Source: Nitrospinota bacterium (GTDB lineage: Bacteria; Nitrospinota; Nitrospinia; JACRGO01). From it: DNA of 14,963 nucleotides. Positions 5,886 through 14,292 of this stretch are shown piece after piece. The notes under the pieces are model-generated. The model did no database searches, had not been told where the DNA came from, and saw only the letters and a program-made list of their open reading frames with translations. Position 1 is the first letter of the stretch. Every line of letters starts with the position of its first letter. The translations under genes were made by a program, and so were the position numbers. The stretch spans positions 1 through 14,963 of the forward strand of contig JACRGO010000013.1 of the NCBI GenBank assembly GCA_016212295.1. Reading direction: 5' to 3'.

Positions 5886-8009
5886 TTAACCCTTAACGCC
5901 GGCTTTCATCGCCTCTTCTTTTCTTGTTTGCTCGTCCATCGCCTCCACCCTGCTTAACCTGATCTTGCCCTGGTGATCAATCTCCAGGACCTTCACCAGC
6001 ACTTCCTGTCCTTCCTTGAGGACGTCAGTGACGTTTTTAACTCGATACGGCGCAAGTTGGGAAATATGGCACAAACCGTCCGTCCCGGGGAAGATCTGTA
6101 TGAAGGCGCCGAAGTCCATGATCTTGGACACGGTGCCGTTATAAATCTTGCCGACCTCCGCCTCCTGGATAATGTTTTCCACCATCTGAATGGCCTTTTT
6201 AAGGGAGGCTTCGTCAGGCGAGGCGATCACGACGCGGCAGTTGTCCTCTATGTCGATTGTGACTCCTGTCTTTTCGATTATTCCGCGGATGATCTTGCCG
6301 CCAGGTCCTATGATGTCTCCGACCCTGTCCGGCTTGACCATCATGACGAAAATTCTTGGGGCATAGGTGGAGAGATTTTCCCTTGGGCCGGATAGGACCT
6401 CCTCCATTTTTCCAAGGATGTGCATTCTTCCTTCCTTTGCCTGGGACAAGGCGCTTTCAAGCAAGTTCCTGTCCACGCCGTCGATCTTGATGTCCATCTG
6501 CAAGGCCGTGACGCCCTTTTTCGTGCCCGCCACCTTGAAATCCATGTCACCTATGTGGTCTTCAAGGCCCAGGATGTCGGATAGCACGGTATATTTCCCG
6601 TCCTCCTTGATAAGTCCCATGGCGATTCCGGCCACTGGGGAGGAGATCGGCACACCGGCGTCCATCAGGGAAAGTGCTGCGCCGCACACCGAGGCCATGG
6701 AACTGGAGCCGTTTGATTCCATTATTTCCGAGACGATCCTAATTGTATATGGGAATTGTTCAGGGTGCTTTGGAAGGACGTAGGATATGGCCCGCTCCGC
6801 CAAGGCGCCGTGTCCGATCTCTCTTCTTCCCGGGGAGAGGTTGAACTTGGTCTCTCCAACTGAAAAGGGAGGGAAATTATAATGCAGCATGAATTTCTTT
6901 GTGGATTTGCCTTCGAGGTTGTCCAGCCTTTGCTCGTCCGAGCCGGTGCCAAGGGTAGAGACCACCAGCGCCTGGGTCTCTCCCCTGGTGAACAGGGCTG
7001 AGCCGTGGGTCCTGGGGAGAAAGCCGACCCGTCCTGAAATAGGGCGAATGTCTCTTAAACCCCTGCCGTCGGCGCGTATGTTATCGTCGCTGATCATCTT
7101 GCGTATGGTTTTTGATTCAAGGTCGCTGAAGGCCGATTTGATTTTTTTCTTGAGGCCCTCGTCCCCTTCAGGGTTCAATTGCGCGATTACCTCATCCTTA
7201 ATCGCCCCCAGCCGGGTCTCACGATCGCTTTTCCCCGCGATTCTGAAGGCTTCCTTTATTTTGCCGGACGCAAGTCCCGCGATTTTCGCCTCAAGGTCCG
7301 CGTCTTTTTCGATTTGCGGGGCCTGGGCCTTCTCCTTGCCGAATCCCTCCCGCAACTCCAATTGAAGGGCGACCACCTGCTTAATGATGTTTTGAGCGAA
7401 TTCCAGGGCATCCACAAGCACGTTCTCAGGGAGTTCGGCGGCCCCGCCTTCCACCATGAGTAGGGCGTTTTGGGTCCCGGCCACGGCAAGGTTAAGGTCG
7501 CTTTTCGCCAATTCCTCATATGTGGGATTGGCGATAAAGGCCCCGTCGACCCTTGCCACTCTTACCGCCCCCACAGGGGCCAAGAATGGAATGTCTGAAA
7601 CCACCAGGGCCGCTGAGGCGCCTATCATGGCCAAAATATCCGGGTCGTGGCGCTGGTCCGCTGAAATGGTATAACAAATTACCTGGACTTCCCTGAAATA
7701 TCCTTCCGGGAAAAGGGGGCGTATCGGCCTGTCGATCAAGCGGCTGGTCAGGATTTCCTTCTCGCTTGGCCTTGCCTCTCTCTTGAAAAAACCGCCTGGG
7801 ATTTTTCCAGCGGCGTAGGTCTTTTCCCTGTAATCCACCATGAGAGGAAGGAAGTCCCCTTCCTTGGTGTTAGGAGAAGAAACGACGGAAACGAAGACGA
7901 CCGTGTCCTCGTAACGCACAATGACCGCCCCGTTGGCCTGTTTGGCGATTTCGCCTGATTCTATTGTCAGGGTCTTTCCGCCGATATTCATATTCAATGA
8001 TTTCACCAT
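5886..8009 (-). CDS. pnp: Polyribonucleotide nucleotidyltransferase (PNPase)
   Basis: A 707-aa phosphorolytic 3'-5' exoribonuclease, normally a homotrimer and a core RNA-decay enzyme. The order is a first RNase PH domain (from about 5), an all-helical linker, the catalytic second RNase PH domain (from about 310) with GSSSMASVCGAALSLMDAG and the conserved EDHIGDMDFKVAGT acidic motif, then a KH domain with VGDIIGPGGKIIRGI, and a C-terminal S1 domain with FGAFIQIFPGTDGLCHIS. The frame is open 60 bases further upstream. I start at MVKSLNM because GGAG lies 9 bases upstream and the extra 20 residues do not resemble PNPase. It is the last gene of the nusA-to-pnp block and follows rpsO, as in many bacteria, though after a long 382-base leader. 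No internal defect is seen. Confidence 0.98.
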   Translation of the reverse strand: MVKSLNMNIGGKTLTIESGEIAKQANGAVIVRYEDTVVFVSVVSSPNTKEGDFLPLMVDYREKTYAAGKIPGGFFKREARPSEKEILTSRLIDRPIRPLFPEGYFREVQVICYTISADQRHDPDILAMIGASAALVVSDIPFLAPVGAVRVARVDGAFIANPTYEELAKSDLNLAVAGTQNALLMVEGGAAELPENVLVDALEFAQNIIKQVVALQLELREGFGKEKAQAPQIEKDADLEAKIAGLASGKIKEAFRIAGKSDRETRLGAIKDEVIAQLNPEGDEGLKKKIKSAFSDLESKTIRKMISDDNIRADGRGLRDIRPISGRVGFLPRTHGSALFTRGETQALVVSTLGTGSDEQRLDNLEGKSTKKFMLHYNFPPFSVGETKFNLSPGRREIGHGALAERAISYVLPKHPEQFPYTIRIVSEIMESNGSSSMASVCGAALSLMDAGVPISSPVAGIAMGLIKEDGKYTVLSDILGLEDHIGDMDFKVAGTKKGVTALQMDIKIDGVDRNLLESALSQAKEGRMHILGKMEEVLSGPRENLSTYAPRIFVMMVKPDRVGDIIGPGGKIIRGIIEKTGVTIDIEDNCRVVIASPDEASLKKAIQMVENIIQEAEVGKIYNGTVSKIMDFGAFIQIFPGTDGLCHISQLAPYRVKNVTDVLKEGQEVLVKVLEIDHQGKIRLSRVEAMDEQTRKEEAMKAGVKG

Positions 8010-8391
8010 TCTCTGACTCTCCAAGGTAAAGGTAATTATTACGTTCGGAAATTCGCGTTTTCCGCGCAAATTTTCAACCGCTTATTGGAGCGCGCATGTC
8101 CTCAACCGAAATAAATTTCTCTTGAAGCATTCAACGCATTCTAAATAAAAAATTTTTAGCTAAGGAATACAGGAAACCAGAAAAAACCGGAAAGATGGAA
8201 AAAACATGGAAATTTTCCTGCCTTCCTTATGGAAAATACATGGCAAATAAAAATTTCAACTACTTTGGGTTAGGTATTTTTTTGCGCGGGGGGAAGTGTT
8301 CTGGTTACATTAGCAACAAAAACTTAAAACATTTTCACACCAGTTCATTGCTGAAAACCAATTCCCTATTAATAACCTCTTTCCTGGCCCT
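8010..8391 (-). other. rpsO-pnp intergenic region / pnp leader, no gene
   Basis: This 382-base stretch is mostly AT-rich and shows no credible gene; the short open frames have no recognisable protein features. On the pnp strand it contains a GGAAAATTTCC palindrome, A/T runs and, 25-70 bases before pnp, the 47-base hairpin repeat listed separately. CTCC at 8019-8022 (GGAG on the - strand) is the pnp ribosome-binding site, with 9 bases to the ATG. No convincing intrinsic terminator follows rpsO. In E. coli the pnp leader is a target of RNase III and autoregulation, so structure here could matter. Confidence 0.6.
8033..8079 (-). repeat. Hairpin repeat in pnp leader (copy 1)
   Basis: Read on the - strand this starts GGTTGAAAATTTGCGCGG and contains TTTGCGCGGAAAACGCGAA, an imperfect hairpin: CGCG stem, GAAAA loop, and AAATT/AATTT outer stem with a 2-base bulge. 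Sequence and flanks align with 8749-8797 on the + strand, so the two copies are inverted around rpsO. Confidence 0.7.
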
Positions 8392-8661
8392 TTATTTCCT
8401 GATCCCAAGCTTGCCGATGATGTCCTTATAGCGGTCAACGTCGTTGTCCTTCAGGTAATCCAGCAGCCGCCGCCTCTTTCCAACTATTTTCAAAAGCCCT
8501 CTCCTGGAATGGTTGTCTTTTTTGTGGACCTTGAAATGCTCCGTCAAATAACGGATTCTCTCGCTTAGAAGGGCTATCTGGATTTCGGGAGACCCGGTGT
8601 CCTCCTCGTGCTTTTTATAGTCCTTGATTAACGTGGTTTTTACCTCTTTGGTTAATGCCAT
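8392..8661 (-). CDS. rpsO: 30S ribosomal protein S15
   Basis: The 89-aa product is full-length S15, a primary 16S rRNA-binding protein of the 30S platform. Family signatures are [24 protein letters not shown] (21-44), [12 protein letters not shown] (46-57) and [10 protein letters not shown] (61-70). A very strong ribosome-binding site precedes the ATG: GGAGG (8671-8675 on the complement) with a 9-base spacer, in a purine run. The gene lies between truB and pnp as is canonical, with inverted copies of a hairpin repeat on both sides. In E. coli S15 represses its own translation through a leader structure. The 176-base leader here includes a hairpin, but no E. coli-type pseudoknot is obvious. 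Confidence 0.98.
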   Translation of the reverse strand: MALTKEVKTTLIKDYKKHEEDTGSPEIQIALLSERIRYLTEHFKVHKKDNHSRRGLLKIVGKRRRLLDYLKDNDVDRYKDIIGKLGIRK

Positions 8662-8748
8662 ATCCCCTCTCCTCCCAAAAATTTTAACTTAAAATTTATA
8701 GCGCGACATGGCCGCAGCCAAAAAAATTTTCTATGCGTTAATATGACT

Positions 8749-8797
8749 GGCTGAAAAACTTGCGTGGAAAACGCAAATTCCGGAACCTGATAATATA
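8749..8797 (+). repeat. Hairpin repeat in rpsO leader (copy 2)
   Basis: A 6-bp perfect stem TTGCGT/ACGCAA with a GGAAA loop sits in flanks that align with the inverted copy at 8033-8079 (GGYTGAAAA upstream, AATTCCGGAAC and TGATAATATA downstream). It lies in the 176-base gap between truB and rpsO (8662-8837), which otherwise holds AT-rich sequence and a weak possible rpsO promoter on the - strand (TATAAA at 8695-8700, TTGGCT at 8716-8721, spacing only 15). Confidence 0.7.
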
Positions 8798-8837
8798 AGT
8801 TATGTAGATTGATCTTAGCATAAATAAACAAAAAAGT

Positions 8838-9770
8838 TCAATCGGCAAAAACCCTTTTCGATTTCATTGCCGGTACGTCCATGCCGAGTCTTTCGTAATC
8901 TTCCATGCCTACCAATGATTCCACAAGGGCCAAAAACCTTTCGCCGGGGCCGACGACACGCAAAATATCCCTGGCGGCGAATGAGCCTTGAATGCCGGTA
9001 ATTCCCCTCTTGGAAATCATATTGCCCTTTAATAATTCCGCCTCCGTTTTTTTATCCACATGCGCCAGGGGATAAAAAGAGAGCGCGTCGCTGATGCTGT
9101 AAAGGACCTCGTTTTGCCTGCCTTCCCCTTTCAACTCCCGCAAGCGCTCCAAGGTTACGGAGTCCTTGATGTCCATGTTTCCAACCCTTTCCCGCACAAG
9201 GGATTTCAAGTGGGCCCCGCATCCCAAATCCTGGCCGATGGAATCGCACAATGTCCGGACATAAGTCCCGGAGGAGGTTTCCGTCCTGAAAAGAACTTCG
9301 TCGCCTTCAATCCCAAGAAGAGACAGGGAAGCGATGCGGACCGTTTTGGGGGTCCGTTCCAGGACAATCCCCTTTCTAGCCAATGTATACAGTTTTTCCC
9401 CGTGAATCTTTTTCGCTGAAAACATGGGAGGGACTTGTTGGATTTCTCCGGTATATTTTAAAAAGATTTCCAGGATCCGCGATTCATCCACGGAAAAGTC
9501 CTCGCATTTTTCAATGACCGCTCCCTCCGCGTCCTGGGTGTCCGTCCTTATTCCAAGCTTCATTCTTCCGCAATACACCTTGTTGGAGGTCAACAGGTAT
9601 TGGACAACGCGGGTCGCCTTTCCGAGGCAGATAGGAAGAACGCCGGAGGCCAGGGGGTCCAGTGTGCCGGTATGCCCCCCTTTTTTCGCGTTGAGTATTT
9701 TCCGGACAATGGAAACCGTTTTGAAGGAAGTAATCCCAATCGGCTTGTTTATGTTAATAATTCCGTCCAT
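8838..9770 (-). CDS. truB: tRNA pseudouridine(55) synthase TruB
   Basis: This enzyme converts U55 of the tRNA T-loop to pseudouridine. The 310-aa product opens with DGIININKPIGITSF and has the catalytic motif GHTGTLDPLASGVLP, with the nucleophilic aspartate at residue 38. Further family motifs are LGIRTDTQDAEG, QVPPMFSAKKIHGEKLY and SSGTYVRTLCDSIGQDLG. The C-terminal part (from about 225) is a PUA-like extension. I chose the ATG at 9770, which overlaps the rbfA stop (TGATG); a GTG one codon upstream (9773) is equally possible. The coupling makes rbfA-truB one translational unit. ribF, often between truB and rpsO, is absent. Confidence 0.97.
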   Translation of the reverse strand: MDGIININKPIGITSFKTVSIVRKILNAKKGGHTGTLDPLASGVLPICLGKATRVVQYLLTSNKVYCGRMKLGIRTDTQDAEGAVIEKCEDFSVDESRILEIFLKYTGEIQQVPPMFSAKKIHGEKLYTLARKGIVLERTPKTVRIASLSLLGIEGDEVLFRTETSSGTYVRTLCDSIGQDLGCGAHLKSLVRERVGNMDIKDSVTLERLRELKGEGRQNEVLYSISDALSFYPLAHVDKKTEAELLKGNMISKRGITGIQGSFAARDILRVVGPGERFLALVESLVGMEDYERLGMDVPAMKSKRVFAD

Positions 9771-10123
9771 CACTCTTTGTCCGTTTCCGATATTTCCAGA
9801 AGCGCCTTCTGTATCTTAAGGCTATAATCCAAGGAGTTGTCGATCTTGAAAATAAGCTCAGGCACGAGCTTCAAACGCAGCTTTCTTCCCAATTCCTTCC
9901 TCATGAATCCAGACGCGCTTGTAAGCCCTTGCAAGGCTTTTTCTTTTCCCTTTTCGTCGGCCATGACGCTCACGAATATCCTGGCGTTTTTTAGGTCGTC
10001 AGATAATTCCACGCGGGTAATGGTGACAAACCCGATCCTGGGGTCCTTGATCTCCATGAGCAGAAGATTGGAGATTTCCTCATGGATCAGTTCGCCCACG
10101 CGTTGTGACCGTTTATATCGCAT
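9770..10123 (-). CDS. rbfA: 30S ribosome-binding factor RbfA
   Basis: A 117-aa KH-fold protein that helps late 16S rRNA maturation in the 30S subunit. It begins with RSQRVGELIHEEISNLL and has the signatures DPRIGFVTITRVELSDDLKNARIFVSV and the C-terminal RLKLVPELIFKIDNSLDY. Length is typical. The stop overlaps the truB start. A 90-base gap separates it from ylxP; the sequence just before the ATG is AT-rich with no clear Shine-Dalgarno. Confidence 0.96.
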   Translation of the reverse strand: MRYKRSQRVGELIHEEISNLLLMEIKDPRIGFVTITRVELSDDLKNARIFVSVMADEKGKEKALQGLTSASGFMRKELGRKLRLKLVPELIFKIDNSLDYSLKIQKALLEISETDKE

Positions 10124-10213
10124 ATACGTTCAAAAAGATTTAAAAATAAAAAACCGGGGGAAAGAGGGGTTCACGGTGAAGGATTGCTCAGGCCGGCAAA
10201 GGGCGGTAAAGAA

Positions 10214-10495
10214 TCAATAAAGTTCTATCCGGCTTTCCAAAAGCTCGGCTACGTGCATTTCGTCAATAAAGTTGACAGCGATATCCAGGGTCTCCCGGAC
10301 CCTGTTTTTATCGCCGCTTACGGTCGCTATTCCGAGGATGATTTTCCTGTGGTTGTCCTGCTCCCCTACTTCGGCGATGGCGATGTTGAATTTGTTTTTT
10401 ACCCGCCCCTTAATGCTGCTGACGGCCTGGCGTTTTCCCTTAAGGGAATTATTGCCGTGAAGATATAAAGTAAGGGTGCATCCACCTACAAACAT
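10214..10495 (-). CDS. ylxP: DUF503 / YlxP-like small protein
   Basis: A 93-aa protein of the DUF503 family, recognised by MFVGGCTLTLYLHGNNSLKGKRQ at the N-terminus (residues 1-23 include the conserved LKGKR), NIAIAEVGEQDNHRKIILGIATVS in the middle and the C-terminal ESRIELY. It sits between infB and rbfA, the usual place of ylxP. The molecular role is not established; a ribosome-linked function is inferred from position. A 31-base dispersed repeat ends exactly at its start codon, so this leader is repeat-derived and has no standard Shine-Dalgarno. Confidence 0.9.
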   Translation of the reverse strand: MFVGGCTLTLYLHGNNSLKGKRQAVSSIKGRVKNKFNIAIAEVGEQDNHRKIILGIATVSGDKNRVRETLDIAVNFIDEMHVAELLESRIELY

Positions 10496-10526
10496 TTTAG
10501 ATACTTACTCGCCTATTTTGAGAATT
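10496..10526 (-). repeat. 31-bp dispersed repeat abutting ylxP start (copy 1)
   Basis: On the - strand this reads into the ylxP ATG and contains AATAGGCGAGTAAGTATC. It matches + strand 14421-14451 at 28 of 31 positions. It directly follows the 3' edge of the coiled-coil gene in the other copy but precedes a start codon here, so its role is unclear. Confidence 0.75.
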
Positions 10527-10554
10527 TATCTCGCTCAATTTTAAAAAAGATATA

Positions 10555-10632
10555 GAACGCGGATAACGCGGATGAGACGGATCTACGCGGATTTAAAATT
10601 TCTTATCCGTCTCATCCGTGTCATCCGCGTTC
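10555..10632. repeat. Palindromic intergenic repeat, GGAT-rich family (copy 2)
   Basis: A 28-base left arm (starting GAACGCGGATAACGCGG) and a 28-base right arm (ending GTCATCCGCGTTC) pair with two mismatches around a 22-base AT-rich loop. It shares the GAACGCGGAT/ATCCGCGTTC termini and GGAT-unit structure with 2166-2283. It lies between infB and ylxP, so the polycistronic message would carry a very stable hairpin just after the infB stop (10657). Confidence 0.9.
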
Positions 10633-10656
10633 CATTAAACTTTAAAATATTTTTGG

Positions 10657-12645
10657 TTAAATCTTCTTGGCGACCTTTTCAAAAAAGAAGGGTTCTATTA
10701 TGTCCCCTTCCTTTAAGTCATTGAAACCGTCAAAGCCTATGCCGCATTCATACCCGGCGGCGACCTCCCTGGCGTCTTCCTTGAAGCGCCTGAGAGAGGA
10801 AATTTTCCCCTGGTAAATTACAACGCTGTCGCGAATCAGGCGTCCTTCCGAATTCCTGGTGATGACCCCCTCCGTTACATAGGTACCCGCGATCTTTCCT
10901 ATCTTTGGAATAACGAAAACCTGCCGGACCTCCGCCTTTCCAGTCACCTTCTCAACCAGGGTGGGCTCAAGGAGGCCCTCCATGGCGGCCTTGACGTCGT
11001 TAATGGCGTCGTAGATCACCGTGTAGAGCCTAAGATCAATTTTTTCCCGTTCCGCCAGCGGTTGGGCGTTGTCAGTGGGCCGGACGCTGAATCCGATGAT
11101 AATGGCGTTGGAAGCTGAGGCAAGAAGGACGTCCGACTCCGTGATGCCTCCCACGCCGCCATGGATCACGTTGATCTGGACCTCCTTGGTGCTTAATTTC
11201 AACAGGGACTCCTTGATGGCCTGGACCGACCCCTGGGTGTCCGCCTTTATAACCAGATTGAGGGTCTTCACTACCCCTTTGCTGATTTGCTGATAAAGGT
11301 CGTCAAGCGTGATCCTTGTTCCGGCCTTCAGGAAATCTTCCCTCTGTTTTTGTGTCCTGGCGCCGCTTATTTGCCTGGCTTTCTTTTCGTCCTGGACCAC
11401 GACAAAGCTGTCGCCTGCCTTTGGGACGTCGTTCATGCCCAAAACCTCAACGGGCATGGACAAGGAAGCTGACTTCACCTTTTTCCCGCAATCGTTGAAA
11501 AGCGCCCTCACACGGCCGTAGCTGGCCCCTACCACGAAAACATCCCCGACTTTCAGGGTCCCTTTCTGGACCAGCACCGTGGCCACCGGGCCTTTTCCCT
11601 TGTGCAGTTTCGCCTCAATGACGACCCCCCTGGCCAAAGGCTTGGGATTTCCCTTCAGTTCCATTACTTCAGCTTGGAGAAGTATCATCTCCAGCAGATT
11701 TTCTATACCCTGGTTTTTCAGGGCGGAGACATTCGCGAAAATGGTGGCGCCTCCCCATTCCTCCGGGGCCAAATTCATGTCCGCGAGTTCCTTTTTCACC
11801 CTGTCCGGGTTAGCGTTGGGTTTGTCGATTTTGTTGACCGCGACGATGACCGGGACTTTAGCGGCGAAGGCATGGTCTATGGCTTCCTCGGTCTGCGGCA
11901 TGATCCCGTCATCGGCCGCCACAACCAGAACGACTATGTCGGTAGCCTGGGCGCCTCTTGCCCTCATGGCCGTGAATGCCTCATGGCCCGGCGTGTCCAA
12001 AAAGGTGACAGTGCCGCGGTTTATCTGGACCGAGTAAGCCCCGATATGCTGTGTGATGCCGCCCGCCTCTGTTGCCGTGACCTTGGTTTTCCGGATGGCG
12101 TCCAATAAGGTGGTTTTCCCATGGTCAACATGCCCCATGATCGTAACCACCGGGGGCCGGAGGACATAATCCGCCCCGGATTCCTCTTCCGCCTGCTCAA
12201 CTTCGCCCTCCGAGGAAACCTCCGATGTCCTGAACCCAAGGTCCGCGCATATCATCTTGGCGGCTTTCTGGTCGATGGCCTGATTTATGGTCGCCAGTAT
12301 CCCGCGTTTCAGCAACTGCTTTATGATTTCCGTCCCGGCAATCCCCATTCTGTCCGCAAGGTCCTTGACAGAATTGGATTCCTCTATGGGTATAGGCATG
12401 TCTTTATTACTGATTTTATTATTGATTTTGTCCTCGGAAGGCTTTTCTTCCCGGTGCGTGGCGGGCTCACTGGGTTTTTCCTTTTTCTTTTCCCCATACA
12501 TGCTTCGGATGAGTTCAGCGGTTTCTCCATCAACGGAACTCATGTAGTTCTTGACCTGAATCCCTTCCTCCTTGAGGATTTTGATGAGCTCCGCGCTCTT
12601 GATGTCGAGTTCTTTGGCTAAATAATGTACGCGAATATTACCCAT
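10657..12645 (-). CDS. infB: Translation initiation factor IF-2
   Basis: A 662-aa GTPase that delivers fMet-tRNA to the 30S subunit and promotes subunit joining. Two IF2_N-type modules occupy about 1-45 and 90-140, separated by a charged K/E/P/S linker. The G domain has GHVDHGKT (171-178), DTPGH (217-221) and NKID (271-274). After it come the beta-barrel domain II, domain III and the C-terminal fMet-tRNA-binding barrel, ending EGDIIEPFFFEKVAKKI. The N-terminal region (about 165 aa before the G domain) is short beside E. coli IF2. The ATG is 5 bases after the nusA stop, so the two are coupled. The genes often found between nusA and infB (ylxR, ylxQ) are missing. Confidence 0.98.
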   Translation of the reverse strand: MGNIRVHYLAKELDIKSAELIKILKEEGIQVKNYMSSVDGETAELIRSMYGEKKKEKPSEPATHREEKPSEDKINNKISNKDMPIPIEESNSVKDLADRMGIAGTEIIKQLLKRGILATINQAIDQKAAKMICADLGFRTSEVSSEGEVEQAEEESGADYVLRPPVVTIMGHVDHGKTTLLDAIRKTKVTATEAGGITQHIGAYSVQINRGTVTFLDTPGHEAFTAMRARGAQATDIVVLVVAADDGIMPQTEEAIDHAFAAKVPVIVAVNKIDKPNANPDRVKKELADMNLAPEEWGGATIFANVSALKNQGIENLLEMILLQAEVMELKGNPKPLARGVVIEAKLHKGKGPVATVLVQKGTLKVGDVFVVGASYGRVRALFNDCGKKVKSASLSMPVEVLGMNDVPKAGDSFVVVQDEKKARQISGARTQKQREDFLKAGTRITLDDLYQQISKGVVKTLNLVIKADTQGSVQAIKESLLKLSTKEVQINVIHGGVGGITESDVLLASASNAIIIGFSVRPTDNAQPLAEREKIDLRLYTVIYDAINDVKAAMEGLLEPTLVEKVTGKAEVRQVFVIPKIGKIAGTYVTEGVITRNSEGRLIRDSVVIYQGKISSLRRFKEDAREVAAGYECGIGFDGFNDLKEGDIIEPFFFEKVAKKI

Positions 12646-12650
12646 TTACA

Positions 12651-14261
12651 TCAGACCTTTTCGTGAAGTTCAATGAATTCAATGGCCTTCCTGTGTATTT
12701 CCTCGGCTTCTTGCTGTCCCAGGCCTTCCTCCAGCAATTCATCTATTTCCGCCCCGGACAGCTCGGCGATGGTTTGGTATCCGGCTGCTTTCAAGCGCTC
12801 CAGCAGGGCCGCTGGAATACCGGGCAGTTCGCCCAAGGGAAATTCTTCAATGTTTTCAATAATACCAACCGCCTCTTCCTTCTCCAATGGTTCGGAGGGG
12901 ACAAGCGGCGCTTCGCTGGAAGGCGCCTCCGGCTTTTTTTCTTCCTTTTCAGGAGTTTTTCTCGCTTTGGCCGGCGCTTCTTCCTTCTTTTCCAAATCTT
13001 CCTTATGCCTTACTTCCGACAGTTGGAGAACCAGCACGGCCTTTTCCTCGCTCAATCCGGCGGCGCTCAATCCTTCCTTGCCTTTTTCCACGACTTTCTG
13101 GAAATTGTTCAGCCCGCCTGTAAGCAGGGCGTGGATATCCGCTTCCTGTATCCCCTCGGTTATCTGCAACAAGGCAATGAAATTTTCCTTGTCCCTTTGC
13201 GCCCTGGATTCCTTTTCCTCGATTTCCTGACGCAGTTCCTTTTCACCCTTTATGTCGATTCTCCATTTGGTGAGACTTGACGCCAGGCGGACATTTTGCC
13301 CCCGCTTCCCGATGGCCAGGGATAACTGGTCATCCGGCACAATAATTTCCATGGATCTTTCCGGCGGGTTCAGATGCACCCTGGATATCTTGGCCGGGCT
13401 CAGGGCATGGGTGACGAAAACCGTTGGGTCTTCCGACCATTCAACGATATCGATCTTTTCCCCTTGCAATTCATTTACTATGGATTGGACGCGCACCCCG
13501 CGCATTCCCACGCAGGCGCCTACAGGGTCAACATCCTTCTCCTTGGAAAAAACCGCGATCTTGGAGCGTCCGCCAGGTTCCCTTGCCACGCCTTTGACCT
13601 CAATTATTCCCTCATATATCTCCGGGACCTCCACCTCAAAGAGCCTGGAGAGGAGTCCGGGATGCGTTCGTGACAGAAGGGCATAGACGCCCTTGGAGCC
13701 TTTTTTTATATCCAGAACATACGCCCTCATGCGGTCGTTTCTCTTGAATTTTTCCGATGGGACCTGTTCCCTCCTGGGCAGTATTCCCTCTATTTTTCCC
13801 AAATCAACGATTATGTCACGCCGTTCCTGGCGCAGGACCACAGTGCTGACCACCTCGTTGATTCTGTCCTTGAAATTGTTGTACAAGGTTTCTGATTCCG
13901 CTTCCCTGACCCGCTGCAAAATAAACTGTTTGGCGTTCAGGGCCGCGATCCGGCCCAGCGATTCCGCTTGGCCCGGGACCTTGGCCTTCATGCCTTTCGC
14001 GGCGTTCGGGTCGATCTTCTTGGCCTCTTGAAGCGAGATTTCCAACGCCGGATTTGTGACCTTTGAAACAACCTCTTTCATCAAAAAGAGTTCCGTTTCT
14101 CCGGTGGATTCATTAAAAATAACGGAAAGCTCCAGTTCCGCCGGAAAACGCTTCCTGGCGGCGGATAGAAGGGCGGCCTCAATGGCCTCGATCAGAATTT
14201 TGCGATCGATCCCTTTTTCATGGCTGATGGAATCAATTATTTGGACCAGTTCCACGCTCAT
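12651..14261 (-). CDS. nusA: Transcription termination/antitermination factor NusA
   Basis: A 536-aa RNA-polymerase-associated factor affecting pausing, intrinsic termination and antitermination. The order is an N-terminal RNAP-binding domain (1-125), S1 (about 135-200), KH1 (about 230-300, with VGACVGMRGVRVQSIVNEL), KH2 (303-345, with DDQLSLAIGKRGQNVRLAS), a helical region (350-415), a low-complexity K/E/P/A linker (about 420-465), and a C-terminal helix-hairpin-helix domain (about 475-530, LPGIPAALLERLKAAGYQTI). It is longer than minimal NusA proteins that stop after KH2. The start is MSVELVQIID, with AAAGGA about 12 bases upstream. It is the first gene of the block, has no rimP upstream, and is preceded by a promoter and an intrinsic terminator that suggest leader control. 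Confidence 0.98.
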   Translation of the reverse strand: MSVELVQIIDSISHEKGIDRKILIEAIEAALLSAARKRFPAELELSVIFNESTGETELFLMKEVVSKVTNPALEISLQEAKKIDPNAAKGMKAKVPGQAESLGRIAALNAKQFILQRVREAESETLYNNFKDRINEVVSTVVLRQERRDIIVDLGKIEGILPRREQVPSEKFKRNDRMRAYVLDIKKGSKGVYALLSRTHPGLLSRLFEVEVPEIYEGIIEVKGVAREPGGRSKIAVFSKEKDVDPVGACVGMRGVRVQSIVNELQGEKIDIVEWSEDPTVFVTHALSPAKISRVHLNPPERSMEIIVPDDQLSLAIGKRGQNVRLASSLTKWRIDIKGEKELRQEIEEKESRAQRDKENFIALLQITEGIQEADIHALLTGGLNNFQKVVEKGKEGLSAAGLSEEKAVLVLQLSEVRHKEDLEKKEEAPAKARKTPEKEEKKPEAPSSEAPLVPSEPLEKEEAVGIIENIEEFPLGELPGIPAALLERLKAAGYQTIAELSGAEIDELLEEGLGQQEAEEIHRKAIEFIELHEKV

Positions 14262-14292
14262 AAGAATATAAAATCCTTTAACATTTTTTCTG

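Noticed and set aside
8195-8431. 78-codon + strand frame in the rpsO-pnp gap
   Set aside because: It overlaps the 3' end of rpsO, lies in AT-rich sequence, and has no Shine-Dalgarno and no recognisable domain.
12663-13280. Long open frame on the + strand opposite nusA
   Set aside because: Low-complexity Phe/Gln/Leu-rich translation is the mirror of NusA codons, with no ribosome-binding site or family resemblance.
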